From Paenibacillus sp. ACRRY (GTDB taxonomy: Bacteria > Bacillota > Bacilli > Paenibacillales > Paenibacillaceae): a stretch of DNA of 64,000 nt. The position numbers and the translations under genes were made by a program. Location: the NCBI RefSeq assembly GCF_022346995.1, contig NZ_JAKRNM010000007.1:124001-188000 (forward strand), given 5' to 3'. A model generated the notes under the pieces. That model saw nothing but the letters and a program-made list of their open reading frames with translations. It did not search any database and was not told the DNA's origin. Positions 17,507-26,066 of the stretch are shown here, piece by piece (position 1 is the first letter of the stretch; the number at the start of each line of letters is the position of its first letter).

Positions 17507-18259
17507 ATGGATAACGGACAAACGCCCGTACTTAAAATCAGCGGGTTAAGCGGAGGATATAGTGCCAAACGGCCGGTTCTCCACGGTATCGATCTCGAAG
17601 TTGGACGCGGAGAGATGGTCGGACTGATCGGATTAAACGGTGCCGGGAAAAGTACCACAATGAAACATATTTTAGGCTTGATGACTCCCCAGCAAGGGGA
17701 GGTTCGGGTCATGGGCAAGAAGCGGGACGAAGACGCGCAGATCTATCAATCGGCGATGGCATTTGTACCGGAGTCACCCGAATTGTATGACGAGATGACC
17801 GTCATGGAGCATCTGGAGTTCACTGCCAGAGCATATGGTGTATCCGAGGCGGATTTTAAACACCGTACGGAGAAATTGCTGGACCTGTTCCGCATGAGGG
17901 AGAAAAGCACAAGCCTGTCGACCCATCTGTCCAAAGGCATGCGGCAGAAGGTGATGATCATGTGCGCTTTTGTTGCAGGACCGCCGCTCTACATTATTGA
18001 TGAACCGTTCCTCGGGCTGGACCCGCTCGGAATTCGTTCTTTGCTGGATTTCATGTTGGAAATGAAGGCATCCGGTTCATCCATTTTGTTGAGTTCGCAC
18101 ATTCTGTCCACGATTGAAAACTACTGCGATCGCTTTATTGTATTGCATCGGGGTCAGGTTATCGCTCATGGAACATTGAATGAACTGCGTACCCAGTTCG
18201 GAGATTCGGATGCGGCGCTGGAGCACATGTTCTATTCTCTTGTGCAGGGCAGGGATTAA
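17507..18259 (+). CDS. ecsA: EcsA-type ABC transporter ATP-binding protein
   Basis: 250-residue ABC ATPase: Walker A GLNGAGKST, signature LSKGMRQKV, Walker B YIIDEPFLGLD and switch LSSHILS. Length and following permease match EcsAB of B. subtilis, which affects secretion, sporulation and intramembrane proteolysis; the transported substrate remains uncertain in the literature I know. The start ATG 17507 is preceded by AGAGGTG; an in-frame GTG twelve bases earlier overlaps that site. Confidence 0.88.
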   Translation: MDNGQTPVLKISGLSGGYSAKRPVLHGIDLEVGRGEMVGLIGLNGAGKSTTMKHILGLMTPQQGEVRVMGKKRDEDAQIYQSAMAFVPESPELYDEMTVMEHLEFTARAYGVSEADFKHRTEKLLDLFRMREKSTSLSTHLSKGMRQKVMIMCAFVAGPPLYIIDEPFLGLDPLGIRSLLDFMLEMKASGSSILLSSHILSTIENYCDRFIVLHRGQVIAHGTLNELRTQFGDSDAALEHMFYSLVQGRD

Positions 18260-18261
18260 GC

Positions 18262-19479
18262 ATGGATCTCAAGCTGTTATGGAAGCAAAGACGCACGGGA
18301 TTCTGGAACGGAATTCTTCCTTATCTGGGCTATGTCATACAGAGTGGTGTGGCCATGGTCTTTCTATTTCTCGTCATTGCATTCTCTGCCTGGTACACCT
18401 CATTTGTACAAAACATTCCTGCAGGATTTCCAATTCGCTGGATTGCATTACTGCTGCTGGCACCGCTAGTCCTGTTCAGCAGTTATCGTACATATCTGCA
18501 TCCTGCCGATATCGTATTTCTGAGACCCCAGGAGTACCGGATGCAGGAGTACCTGAAGAACAGTTTTGCCCGGGGAATCATCTACAAAAGTCTGGGCATG
18601 CTGCTCGTATTTGTTACGCTGTGGCCTCTCTATGTGCGGGCAGATCAGGATGCACGGCCATTTGGCTGGTTTATTGTGCTTTTGCTCCTATGGAAAGGAC
18701 TGGCGAGCTACGGCGCCTGGCAGGAGCTGCGGATGGTTCAGACCGGGGCGGCCAGAGGTTATCGTTTGCTGCGCTGGGCACTGACTATACTGGCGATTGC
18801 CGCATGGTTGTGGCAGCCTCCACTGCGTAGTGTCTGGTTCCTGTTGTTGCTGGCGGCCCTCTATGTGGTCGCACTGCGCTTCCCGGTGAAGCACCGGATT
18901 GCATGGGAACGTCTGATTCAGGTGGAGCAGGGCCAGGCCGGCCGGGTCATGCGGACATTAGGCTGGTTCGTGGATGTGCCATCATCCGGCCAGAAAGTAA
19001 GTGCTCGCCGCTGGCTCAGTAAATGGGGAAGCGGACTACCCTGGAACGCAGGAAAAGCCTATCGCTATCTCATAACCAAAACATTCATTCGAACCGAAGT
19101 GTTCACCATTGTTTTGCGATTGATTGTATTGGGCATGCTGCTTAGCTGGTGGACCGCGGGAAGTTACTTTGGCGTGGGTGTATATCTGTTCTTCCTTCTG
19201 CTGGTTGGTGTTCAACTTGGCGCATTACGCCGCAGTCATGGTGAATCCTTCTGGATCATGATCTATCCCATCTCTGCAGAGAGCCGCCGTTCTCAGGTGC
19301 TGGGGTTCATCTTCAATCTGCATGCCATTGCTGCTCTATTGATGTGGCTTCCCATGTGGGCAGCGGGAATGAGTGGCTTGAGCGTTACAGGAATTGCACT
19401 GGTACTCGGTGCACTGGTGATCTACCTCATGCGGCGTTCACAAGGCAACAAATGGTTGAAGGAAGAAGAAGACGAGTGA
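18262..19479 (+). CDS. ecsB: EcsB-type ABC transporter permease
   Basis: 405-residue membrane protein with about eight to ten hydrophobic helices, starting two bases after ecsA. Family assignment rests on length, the pairing with ecsA and the N-terminal WKQRRTGFWNGILPYLGYV segment typical of EcsB. There is no ecsC in the window. Probably transcribed with ecsA and perhaps with the helicase upstream, and ended by the terminator at 19556-19605. Confidence 0.85.
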   Translation: MDLKLLWKQRRTGFWNGILPYLGYVIQSGVAMVFLFLVIAFSAWYTSFVQNIPAGFPIRWIALLLLAPLVLFSSYRTYLHPADIVFLRPQEYRMQEYLKNSFARGIIYKSLGMLLVFVTLWPLYVRADQDARPFGWFIVLLLLWKGLASYGAWQELRMVQTGAARGYRLLRWALTILAIAAWLWQPPLRSVWFLLLLAALYVVALRFPVKHRIAWERLIQVEQGQAGRVMRTLGWFVDVPSSGQKVSARRWLSKWGSGLPWNAGKAYRYLITKTFIRTEVFTIVLRLIVLGMLLSWWTAGSYFGVGVYLFFLLLVGVQLGALRRSHGESFWIMIYPISAESRRSQVLGFIFNLHAIAALLMWLPMWAAGMSGLSVTGIALVLGALVIYLMRRSQGNKWLKEEEDE

Positions 19480-19555
19480 CCTGACCTTATGGATACAAAC
19501 GTGGACTGGGGAAGATGAACTCCAGCAGCGAGAGTGTTACGAATATAGTCAATAA

Positions 19556-19605
19556 CGAAAAAGACGGTTATGTTGGGGCTGAGTCCCCAAATAACCGTCT
19601 TTTTT
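19556..19605. terminator. Bidirectional terminator between ecsB and the YjcZ-type gene
   Basis: AAAAAGACGGTTAT on one side pairs with ATAACCGTCTTTTTT on the other around an inner TTGGGG/CCCCAA stem. The A tract before and T tract after let it serve both converging genes. Confidence 0.85.
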
Positions 19606-19651
19606 GGTTGCGGTTAGCCTATCTGGCTCTCCCACATAGAGAAGGGTGGAA

Positions 19652-19777
19652 CTAACAGAGGAACGATTTAGTGATGATTACGAGCAAGATGAACAGGACG
19701 AGAATCGCACCTGTATTCGTAAATCCTCCGAAACCGCCGCATCCATAACCGCCTCTTGTATCTTCAACTCCAGACAT
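19652..19777 (-). CDS. YjcZ family sporulation small protein
   Basis: A 41-residue peptide: a glycine-rich head (RGGYGCGGFGGF) followed by a hydrophobic helix with the typical ILVLFILLVII core. This is the layout of the YjcZ/SscA-type spore small proteins. AAAGGGGA lies seven bases before the ATG. Expression is expected late in sporulation and the protein probably sits in the forespore membrane or coat. The gene is too short for common ORF cut-offs. Confidence 0.85.
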   Translation of the reverse strand: MSGVEDTRGGYGCGGFGGFTNTGAILVLFILLVIITKSFLC

Positions 19778-19932
19778 GGTCATTCCCCTTTCGAGTGGTG
19801 TTTGGCACGCCCTTGCGTACACCGTATATTATGTGCCTTGGGTATCTGCTGATTGGGCCACTGCCCGGGATCATTTAGAAATATATATATTTGAGGGAAG
19901 CACAGCTTCTGCCGCTGAAAAGAAAACATGCC

Positions 19933-19986
19933 AAACAGCCCTCTATGGGAGGTGAAATGTGCACCACCACCCATAGAGGGCTGTTT
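19933..19986 (-). terminator. Strong inverted repeat, likely terminator of the aminotransferase gene
   Basis: A perfect 17-bp stem, 19933-19949 with 19970-19986, encloses a 20-base loop region that can itself pair. On the minus strand it is followed by T-rich sequence, so it most likely ends transcription from the aminotransferase gene at 20063. Confidence 0.65.
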
Positions 19987-20062
19987 ATATTGCAGGACAT
20001 GCCCAGAAGCCTGGGAACGTCCTGAGTTATTCATTTTATACAAGAGCAAAGCCTGATTGGAA

Positions 20063-21361
20063 TCAGTTCGTCTTCAGATCGGTGATGCCACGGTAGATGG
20101 TATCAAACAGATCTTCCAGTCCGGACTCTTCAATACAGGAGAAGGCAATGCGCAGATCAGCTTCACCCAGTGCAATGGTACCTACACCGTACTTGTGCAG
20201 CAAGTGGGAACGAAGTGTCTCTGCATCAACGTCTTTTAGCTTCAGACACATGAAGTAACCGGAGTTGAACGGATAGTAATCCCAGACATCTCCGTATTTG
20301 CCGCTATCGAGAATGGCTTTCACATTGTTCGCACGGCCTTTCATGATCTCAAACTTCTCCTGTTTCTGTGCTTCGAATTCCGGTGCTTTCAGTGCATCCA
20401 GAACAAACGTCTGTGATGGATGCGGACCACTCGAGATGGTTGCCCGGATAATGCCAAGTGTTTTTTGCTCCAGTGCATGCAGAACTGCAGCATTTTCATG
20501 CCCATAAGTGATGAAACCAACGCGGAAGCCCCATACGAACTCTTCCTTCGTTGCACCATCCACTTTGACAGTGAGTACGCGTGGATGAATGTTGGCCAAT
20601 TTGCCAAACAACGATTCGTGAATGGAATCCTCGAAGAACAGCCCAAAGTAGGCATCATCTGTCACGGCAACCACGTCTACGCCTGCTTCCGCAGCCTGAC
20701 GAATCGTGTCCACGATGGCATCGGCTTCTTGGCCTCCAGGTGTGTAGCCTGTCGGATTGTTCGGGAAGTTGAGCAGCACGATGGCTTTGCCTTTGCCCTT
20801 CTGTGCAAGCAGTGCTTCAAGCAGTCCTTGACTATTAAAGTTCAGTTGGTCATCGAACAGAGGATAATGAACCAGCTGGCCATGACGACGAATTCCGAAA
20901 GTCAGCTCGTAATTTTCCCAGTTTTTATCCGGATATATAACAGCGTCCCCTTCTTCAACGAAGAGGTCGGCCACAATACTGAGTCCATGAGTTAATGCAT
21001 TAGTTACAATGGGGTTGCCAAACGTTTTGCCTTCAAGTGAAGGGGTCTCCTTCAGCATCTTGTCTCTCCATACCGTCCGCAGCTCAGGCTTACCCGCAGG
21101 CGGAGCGTAAGGATAGAGGTCCTTCGGTTGGAATGCAGACAGCTTCTCCTGAATAACCGGAAGATGCATCGGCACACCGCCCTCCAGAGCAATACCAATC
21201 GTAGCATTATAGGTCTTGGCCAGGCTTGCTGCTTCAGCAGACTGACTCAGGATACCTTCTTTTGGGAAATAGATCTCTTTGCCGAGCTGCGACAGCATGG
21301 AGTAGACGTGACTGCTGCCTGCCTGAATACTTTCGTTCAACTGTTCAGCCAGTGGATTCAT
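20063..21361 (-). CDS. Class I/II PLP-dependent aminotransferase
   Basis: 432-residue fold-type I aminotransferase. LLNFPNNPTGYTPGG is the asparagine motif near the cofactor, VTDDAYFGLF holds the pyridine-N-contacting aspartate and tyrosine, KVDGATKEEFVWGFRVGF holds the PLP lysine and a phosphate-binding arginine region, and LRIAFSCIEE holds the substrate-carboxylate arginine. The start at 21361 has GAAGGAT upstream; an ATG three codons earlier overlaps that site. Substrate not assignable; the family includes aromatic and aspartate aminotransferases. It stands alone with its own promoter and terminator. Confidence 0.85.
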   Translation of the reverse strand: MNPLAEQLNESIQAGSSHVYSMLSQLGKEIYFPKEGILSQSAEAASLAKTYNATIGIALEGGVPMHLPVIQEKLSAFQPKDLYPYAPPAGKPELRTVWRDKMLKETPSLEGKTFGNPIVTNALTHGLSIVADLFVEEGDAVIYPDKNWENYELTFGIRRHGQLVHYPLFDDQLNFNSQGLLEALLAQKGKGKAIVLLNFPNNPTGYTPGGQEADAIVDTIRQAAEAGVDVVAVTDDAYFGLFFEDSIHESLFGKLANIHPRVLTVKVDGATKEEFVWGFRVGFITYGHENAAVLHALEQKTLGIIRATISSGPHPSQTFVLDALKAPEFEAQKQEKFEIMKGRANNVKAILDSGKYGDVWDYYPFNSGYFMCLKLKDVDAETLRSHLLHKYGVGTIALGEADLRIAFSCIEESGLEDLFDTIYRGITDLKTN

Positions 21362-21402
21362 TCTTTTCATCCTTCCAAGTCTTTGAGATTCAACTGCCTA
21401 AC

Positions 21403-21431
21403 ATTATATCACCTTGACATCCCCCCGTCAC
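21403..21431 (-). promoter_or_regulatory. Promoter of the aminotransferase gene
   Basis: On the minus strand GTGACG (complement of 21426-21431) and TATAAT (complement of 21403-21408) are separated by 17 bases, about 40 bases before the start codon. Confidence 0.5.
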
Positions 21432-21540
21432 GGAAATTACGCAATATGACAGTTATATCACTTCACCGCGTTGTTGCAGGAGGTCGGAAGGTGGGATTTA
21501 GGCACGTTCTGCCCTATGGTGTGATAAGAAGAATACCATT

Positions 21541-22158
21541 TTATTGCTGATGAAAAGGACAATATTTCCGCATCATCTCGGCTGTTTCGGCATCTCTTCC
21601 CTCATTGCGCTGTTCCAGCTGCCCACTGATATGTTCGAACCGCTCGGTGGAGAGATTCTGACCGAATTTGAACTTGGCAGTGATGTACTCTGGTAAGATG
21701 CGAACCACAGCAACAGCCTTTAATCTACCTGTATACCGGGAATCGGCAGCATCAATGGGGACATGTCCACCCTGCGGCTGAAGTTTCTCCATAAACCGCT
21801 GCAGCACCTTGCCCTTGATTTCCAGATCCTGAACAGGTTCTGCCTGCCCGGATGCCATGACGCTTTTGAAAAAGGAGGTTGCGGGACAAGCCAGTTCGGG
21901 ATCACTGAAATAGGAGGGAATCAGGGAGAACTCTTCAGCCACCGTAAAGCTGACCGAGGAATCATGCTTGATCTGTTTCATTTTCTCCCCGGCAAGACTG
22001 CCATGGAAGTAAAAGCATCCATCCATATATACGAAATTGAGTGGTGTTACCCGTGGTTGCCCATCCGGACTGACGGTTCCCAGAAATCCGAAGGAGCACT
22101 GATCCAGAAATGCAGTAATTTCTTTCTCTTCATCCACTGTAAATTCTTTGCGTCTCAT
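21541..22158 (-). CDS. Pyridoxamine 5'-phosphate oxidase family protein
   Basis: 205-residue split-barrel flavoprotein-like protein (FGFLGTVSPDGQPRVTPLNFVYMDG, quoted by its ends; then FYFHGSLAGEKMKQI). The start at 22158 is preceded by GGGGGAAAA. It is divergent from a MocR regulator, a common pairing in which the MocR protein controls the oxidase-like gene. True PdxH activity is not assured, since the family also includes haem- and F420-binding members. The C-terminus ends CPFHQQ, an unusual Cys-His pair. Confidence 0.8.
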   Translation of the reverse strand: MRRKEFTVDEEKEITAFLDQCSFGFLGTVSPDGQPRVTPLNFVYMDGCFYFHGSLAGEKMKQIKHDSSVSFTVAEEFSLIPSYFSDPELACPATSFFKSVMASGQAEPVQDLEIKGKVLQRFMEKLQPQGGHVPIDAADSRYTGRLKAVAVVRILPEYITAKFKFGQNLSTERFEHISGQLEQRNEGRDAETAEMMRKYCPFHQQ

Positions 22159-22234
22159 ATGGTTTTCCCCCTTGGCTGTAATTGGAATGAACTTGAATGG
22201 CAATCGGAATGTTGCTCTAACGATAAAACATGCA

Positions 22235-22263
22235 TTGACATAAAAATAGATCCAATTTACATT
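22235..22263 (+). promoter_or_regulatory. Promoter for the MocR regulator gene, with CCAATT repeats
   Basis: TTGACA (22235-22240) and TACATT (22258-22263) are 17 bases apart. CCAATT and CAATT words recur around it (about 22252, 22263, 22279 and 22306), possible direct-repeat half-sites for the regulator. Confidence 0.55.
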
Positions 22264-22372
22264 CAATTTTATAGGCCAATTACTGAAGTGAACGATGGAG
22301 GAATTCAATTAACTTGGAGTAAGAGGCAACGCCTTATGATTCGAAAATAATAAAGAAGGGGGAGCGAGAGTC

Positions 22373-23821
22373 ATGGAGCTGTGGCTGCCCTTGGATTCCT
22401 ATGAGCACCAGCATCGTTATAAATACACGGCACTGTATCATGCCTTGCGTGATGCCATTCATGCGGGAACCCTTGTGGAAGGGACACGTCTTCCTTCCAC
22501 GCGAGAACTCGCGAGCCAGTATGACATGTCGCGCGGTTCTGTGGCTCAGGTATACGACATGCTGCTCGCGGATGGTTACGTTGAGGCACATCGGGGCAGA
22601 GGTACGTTCGTTAAAGGCACATTTACGACAGAGGAGCATGGGGAACAGGAAGCGGTCATTCACCTATCCCCATGGGGAGAACGTGTGAGCAGACTGGATA
22701 CTCAAAAAGGGGAATCTGTCTCTGTTCAGGATCAGCATATTATCGATTTTCATGTTCATCGCATGCCCGCAGGCCACTTTCCCACATCGGAATGGAAAAG
22801 TGCACTCGCCGCCGTACACCGAAGCGATTGGCGGGAGCAAAGTGGTGCAGCTGGAGACCCCGAGCTGCGTGAGGCCATCGCTTCACATCTGAGATGGACA
22901 CGGGGGATTCAGGCGGATGCATCCCAGATTGTACTGTTCAGTGGTTCGATGCAAGGCATTACATTGCTGGCACAGCTGCTGATCCCGGAAGGGGCTCAGG
23001 TCATTTTGGAAAATCCGGGGTATCAGGGAATCGCGCATGCGGTGAACGCGTGTGGGGGCATAGCTGTCCCGGCAGCTGTTGATTCGCAGGGCATCATCCC
23101 TGAAGATTGGAACGCCCAGACGGTTTTCGTCACCCCAACCCGGCAGTTCCCGACAGGTGCGGTGTTAGGACTCGATAGACGCAAAACGCTGCTTGCCTGG
23201 GCCTCAAAGCGCAACGCTGTCATTATTGAAGATGACTACGACAGTGAATTTCGCTGGGGAGGCAGACCGATTGAACCGCTTAAAGTATTGGATCGCGAGC
23301 AGCGGGTGATCTATGTCGGATCCTTCTCACAGACAATGATTGCTTCCTTCCGGCTGGGCTATGCGGTCCTGCCATCAAGTCTGGTACAGCCACTCCTTGC
23401 AGCGAAAGCCCTGTATGAGCCGGTACCCCCAGCGTTATTGGAACAGCGAGCCTTGGCCAAATTCATGAGCAGGGGTGGATATCTGCGGCATTTGAGACGG
23501 TTAACCCGGCTATACGGAGAACGGCATGCTTTTTTTGTCCAGGAGATGGTACATCAGTTACCAGAGGCGTTCACCATGCAGCCAGGAGATGCAGGACTTC
23601 ACATCTATGCGACCTGGAATGGCAGTCCGGACAGCTTCCTGAAATTCAAAACGATAGCCAAGGAAGAAGGCGTGTTATTTCGGGATGCCAAGCGTTATCA
23701 ACTGATCCCCGGTCCTCCTGCTGTTTGTTTTGGCTTTGCGCATCTGGAGAAAGAGGAGATCACGGAAGGCATTAGAAGACTGCGGCTGGCATGGGAGAAG
23801 AGTACATTTTCGTTTCACTGA
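22373..23821 (+). CDS. MocR/GntR-type regulator with aminotransferase-like domain (Schiff-base lysine replaced)
   Basis: 482-residue MocR-type protein: an N-terminal GntR winged helix (LPSTRELASQYDMSRGSVAQVYDML, quoted only by its ends LPSTRELA and RGSVAQVYDML) and a C-terminal fold-type I aminotransferase-like domain (VFVTPTRQFPTGAVL, IIEDDYDSEFRWGG). In most MocR proteins the segment after YVGSFS carries the PLP lysine; here it reads GSFSQTMIASFRLGY, with glutamine at residue 320. The DNA codon is CAG (23330-23332). The protein may therefore bind PLP without an internal aldimine or bind a different ligand. GGGGGAG precedes the ATG. It is divergent from a pyridoxamine-phosphate-oxidase-like gene, its likely target. 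Confidence 0.88.
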   Translation: MELWLPLDSYEHQHRYKYTALYHALRDAIHAGTLVEGTRLPSTRELASQYDMSRGSVAQVYDMLLADGYVEAHRGRGTFVKGTFTTEEHGEQEAVIHLSPWGERVSRLDTQKGESVSVQDQHIIDFHVHRMPAGHFPTSEWKSALAAVHRSDWREQSGAAGDPELREAIASHLRWTRGIQADASQIVLFSGSMQGITLLAQLLIPEGAQVILENPGYQGIAHAVNACGGIAVPAAVDSQGIIPEDWNAQTVFVTPTRQFPTGAVLGLDRRKTLLAWASKRNAVIIEDDYDSEFRWGGRPIEPLKVLDREQRVIYVGSFSQTMIASFRLGYAVLPSSLVQPLLAAKALYEPVPPALLEQRALAKFMSRGGYLRHLRRLTRLYGERHAFFVQEMVHQLPEAFTMQPGDAGLHIYATWNGSPDSFLKFKTIAKEEGVLFRDAKRYQLIPGPPAVCFGFAHLEKEEITEGIRRLRLAWEKSTFSFH

Positions 23822-24030
23822 AATTCGCTGTATAATGGATGGAGACATTTCGCTCCGGGAGGAGCAGAAATCACATACAAGCACTTTGCATCAGATTCCA
23901 GGAACGTACTGAGTTTAGGGACAGGTTGAACCGAAAGGATTGTATTGGTGGTACGCCTGTTTATCGATAAGCGATTGGAATTCAATGATGCAACATGTGG
24001 AGAGATTAACTTTCAAGGGGGAGTGGCGAC

Positions 24031-24816
24031 ATGCTGCAGGCATCGCCGTCATCTTTTGTTATTTTGCCCGCCGTCGCCAAAATTGTCTGCGAACCGGGAT
24101 GGAAGTGGCAGAAGCGGGAAAAACCGATGCAGAACTATGATTTATTTTATGTATGGAGTGGGGAAGGGACCGTAGTGCTGAATGACCGGTCGTATGAGGT
24201 CGGCAAGGGTAGCTGTTTCCTGTTCAGACCAGGCGACCATCCTACTGCGACACATAATAAGCAAAAACCGTTGGTACTTACGTATATTCATTTTGATGTA
24301 GATATACCCGTGAATGATGTGCCCCAGTCTTATCGTGAGGTACTGGAGACGGTGGAATTCGAACATTTGCTGGCCCGGTATGTAAGACTATTCCTATCCG
24401 ATGTATATGGGCGGGACGAAGAGAGTCGGCTTATTTTGAAACAGCTGATGATTCATTTGCTACGTGCGGATACGGAATCACCTGTGGAGAAAAGGGTCAG
24501 TAACCAATTGTCGGATGTCATTCAGGAAGTGGCGAATTATGTACGCCAGCATCCGGGGATTACCCATCGGGTAGAGGATCTGGCTGCACGTGCGGGCTTA
24601 TCACCCCGATACTTCTCCATCAAATTCAAGGAATTAATCGGTTCTTCTGTCCAGTCGTATATCATTCGTATGCGCATTGAGCGCGCAGAACATTTGCTGG
24701 TGCATACGGGCATGAATGTAACCGAGGTCGCGGATGCCCTCGGGTACCGGGATATCTTTTTCTTTAGTCGTCAGTTCAAGCAATATACCGGCAAAAGTCC
24801 TTCCGAGATTCGGTAG
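24031..24816 (+). CDS. AraC family transcriptional regulator
   Basis: 261-residue regulator with an N-terminal cupin-like sensing domain (YDLFYVWSGEGTVVLNDR, VGKGSCFLFRPGDHPTA) and a C-terminal double helix-turn-helix (VEDLAARAGLSPRYFSIKFKE, quoted by its ends; VTEVADALGYRDIFFFSRQFK likewise). GGGGGAG is seven bases before the ATG. Such proteins usually regulate an adjacent sugar-use gene, but the sequence downstream holds only a short degraded frame, so its target may have been lost. Confidence 0.86.
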   Translation: MLQASPSSFVILPAVAKIVCEPGWKWQKREKPMQNYDLFYVWSGEGTVVLNDRSYEVGKGSCFLFRPGDHPTATHNKQKPLVLTYIHFDVDIPVNDVPQSYREVLETVEFEHLLARYVRLFLSDVYGRDEESRLILKQLMIHLLRADTESPVEKRVSNQLSDVIQEVANYVRQHPGITHRVEDLAARAGLSPRYFSIKFKELIGSSVQSYIIRMRIERAEHLLVHTGMNVTEVADALGYRDIFFFSRQFKQYTGKSPSEIR

Positions 24817-24867
24817 GTACGGAGTCGGAGATCAGGGTAACGTTTCAAGTTTGGGGGCCAGGGGTAA

Positions 24868-25080
24868 GTAAGTAGCATTCCAGACGAAACGAAAGGGGGA
24901 ACTTGTGATGAACGGAAAACGGCGGATCCGCAACCGGGGATGCTCTATGAAGGGATGCACTATTTTCCGGAACCGTCTGCGTCGCTTCAAACCGGCGGAG
25001 GAGCTGCAGGACGTGTGGTTTTGAAGAAAAGTCAGAGGGCCTATACATACGGAGCGATGATTCGTATTGAATGTATATAA
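24868..25080 (+). other. Unrecognised short open frame, possible gene remnant
   Basis: A 70-codon open stretch without a clear start follows the AraC gene (ATG at 24940 has no good ribosome site). Its translation (DPQPGMLYEGMHYFPEPSAS, then GRVVLKKSQRAYTYGAMIRI) looks protein-like but is not a family I know. In another frame, AAGGGGGAACTTGTG precedes an ATG at 24908 with 38 codons. It could be the 3' remnant of a gene once controlled by the AraC protein. Confidence 0.25.
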
Positions 25081-25123
25081 GCAATCTCCAGTGACTACCG
25101 TGGAACGATCATGTTTCAATCCT

Positions 25124-25172
25124 AAAGAGGATGGCGCAAGCACCTGCAATCAGGTCTTGCGCCATCCTCTTT
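25124..25172. terminator. Bidirectional terminator downstream of psd
   Basis: A 17-bp perfect stem (25124-25140 with 25156-25172) is extended towards the tip by ACCTG/CAGGT around a CAAT loop. The stem ends read AAAGAGG and CCTCTTT, so both strands end in short T tracts. Confidence 0.75.
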
Positions 25173-25189
25173 ATTTGGATCCGGAGTAT

Positions 25190-25981
25190 TCAGCGATTTG
25201 GCTTCAGGCGGCCCAGCAGGGTCCCCATTTTGACGGAATCACCCGGCTGCAGGCTGGGGACAGGCTCAAATGTTCCGCTCTGTGTCAGCAGTACCACGGT
25301 GGAACCGAATTCAAAATAAGCCAGATCATCGCCTTGTGCCCATGTACTTGCGGCTGTATCCGCGTACTGAATGCTGCTTACATTCATGGCGCCGACTTTG
25401 ACGACAGCCACTTCTCCATAAGCATGGCCGATATACGTAATCAGACGTTCGTTTCGACTTAGTACCGACTTCATATGCGTCAAACCAAAATCATTTACAG
25501 GGTAAACCTTCCCCTTGATATGCTCACTTTCAATTCTGCGCCCGCTAACGGGTGCATGGATCCGGTGATAGTCGCGAGGGCTGAGGTACAGGACGAATGC
25601 ATAACCGTGCTTGTACTTCTCCAGATGTGGTGAGTGGTTTAATAATTCAGCAAGTGTATAATTTTGTCCCTTAACATTCAGGAGTGTGCCAGCAGATACC
25701 GGCCCGGCTGCCGTAATTTTGGCATCGACTGGGCTGATGAGTGCATGTTCCGAAAGATCCAGCGGGCGCATGCCCGGCTTTAATTTGCGGGTGAAAAAAT
25801 CATTCAGGGAATGATATTCCTTCCAGTCTTTCTCGGCTTCCTGAACAGGGATGTTGTAGGTCCGGACAAAATAAGGGATAAATGCCTTGCTTCCCCTGCT
25901 CTTGGAAAAGGCTCCCACGGTCCGGGAGATCCATTTGCGAGAAGAAAGCTCGGTCATTAACCGCAACAGCGTTTTTGCCAT
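25190..25981 (-). CDS. psd: Phosphatidylserine decarboxylase
   Basis: 263-residue proenzyme that makes phosphatidylethanolamine from phosphatidylserine at the membrane, using a pyruvoyl group formed by self-cleavage. The cleavage site FEFGSTVVLL is near the C-terminus, and the catalytic aspartate and histidine are in ISPVDAKI and PRDYHRIHAP. The start at 25981 has AAGGGGGA upstream, and the length equals B. subtilis Psd. No phosphatidylserine synthase gene (pssA) is in the window. It lies 85 bases downstream of yheC/D on the same strand. Confidence 0.93.
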   Translation of the reverse strand: MAKTLLRLMTELSSRKWISRTVGAFSKSRGSKAFIPYFVRTYNIPVQEAEKDWKEYHSLNDFFTRKLKPGMRPLDLSEHALISPVDAKITAAGPVSAGTLLNVKGQNYTLAELLNHSPHLEKYKHGYAFVLYLSPRDYHRIHAPVSGRRIESEHIKGKVYPVNDFGLTHMKSVLSRNERLITYIGHAYGEVAVVKVGAMNVSSIQYADTAASTWAQGDDLAYFEFGSTVVLLTQSGTFEPVPSLQPGDSVKMGTLLGRLKPNR

Positions 25982-26066
25982 GAATATCCCCCTTAGGGTT
26001 AGTGCGAACTTCAAGGCCGGCAGGACCGGCCGTTCTGCATAATATTGACACAGAATGCCAGCGAAA

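Noticed and set aside
24832..25149. A 105-codon minus-strand frame between araC and psd
   Set aside because: No ribosome site, no domain, and its 5' end lies in the terminator stem.
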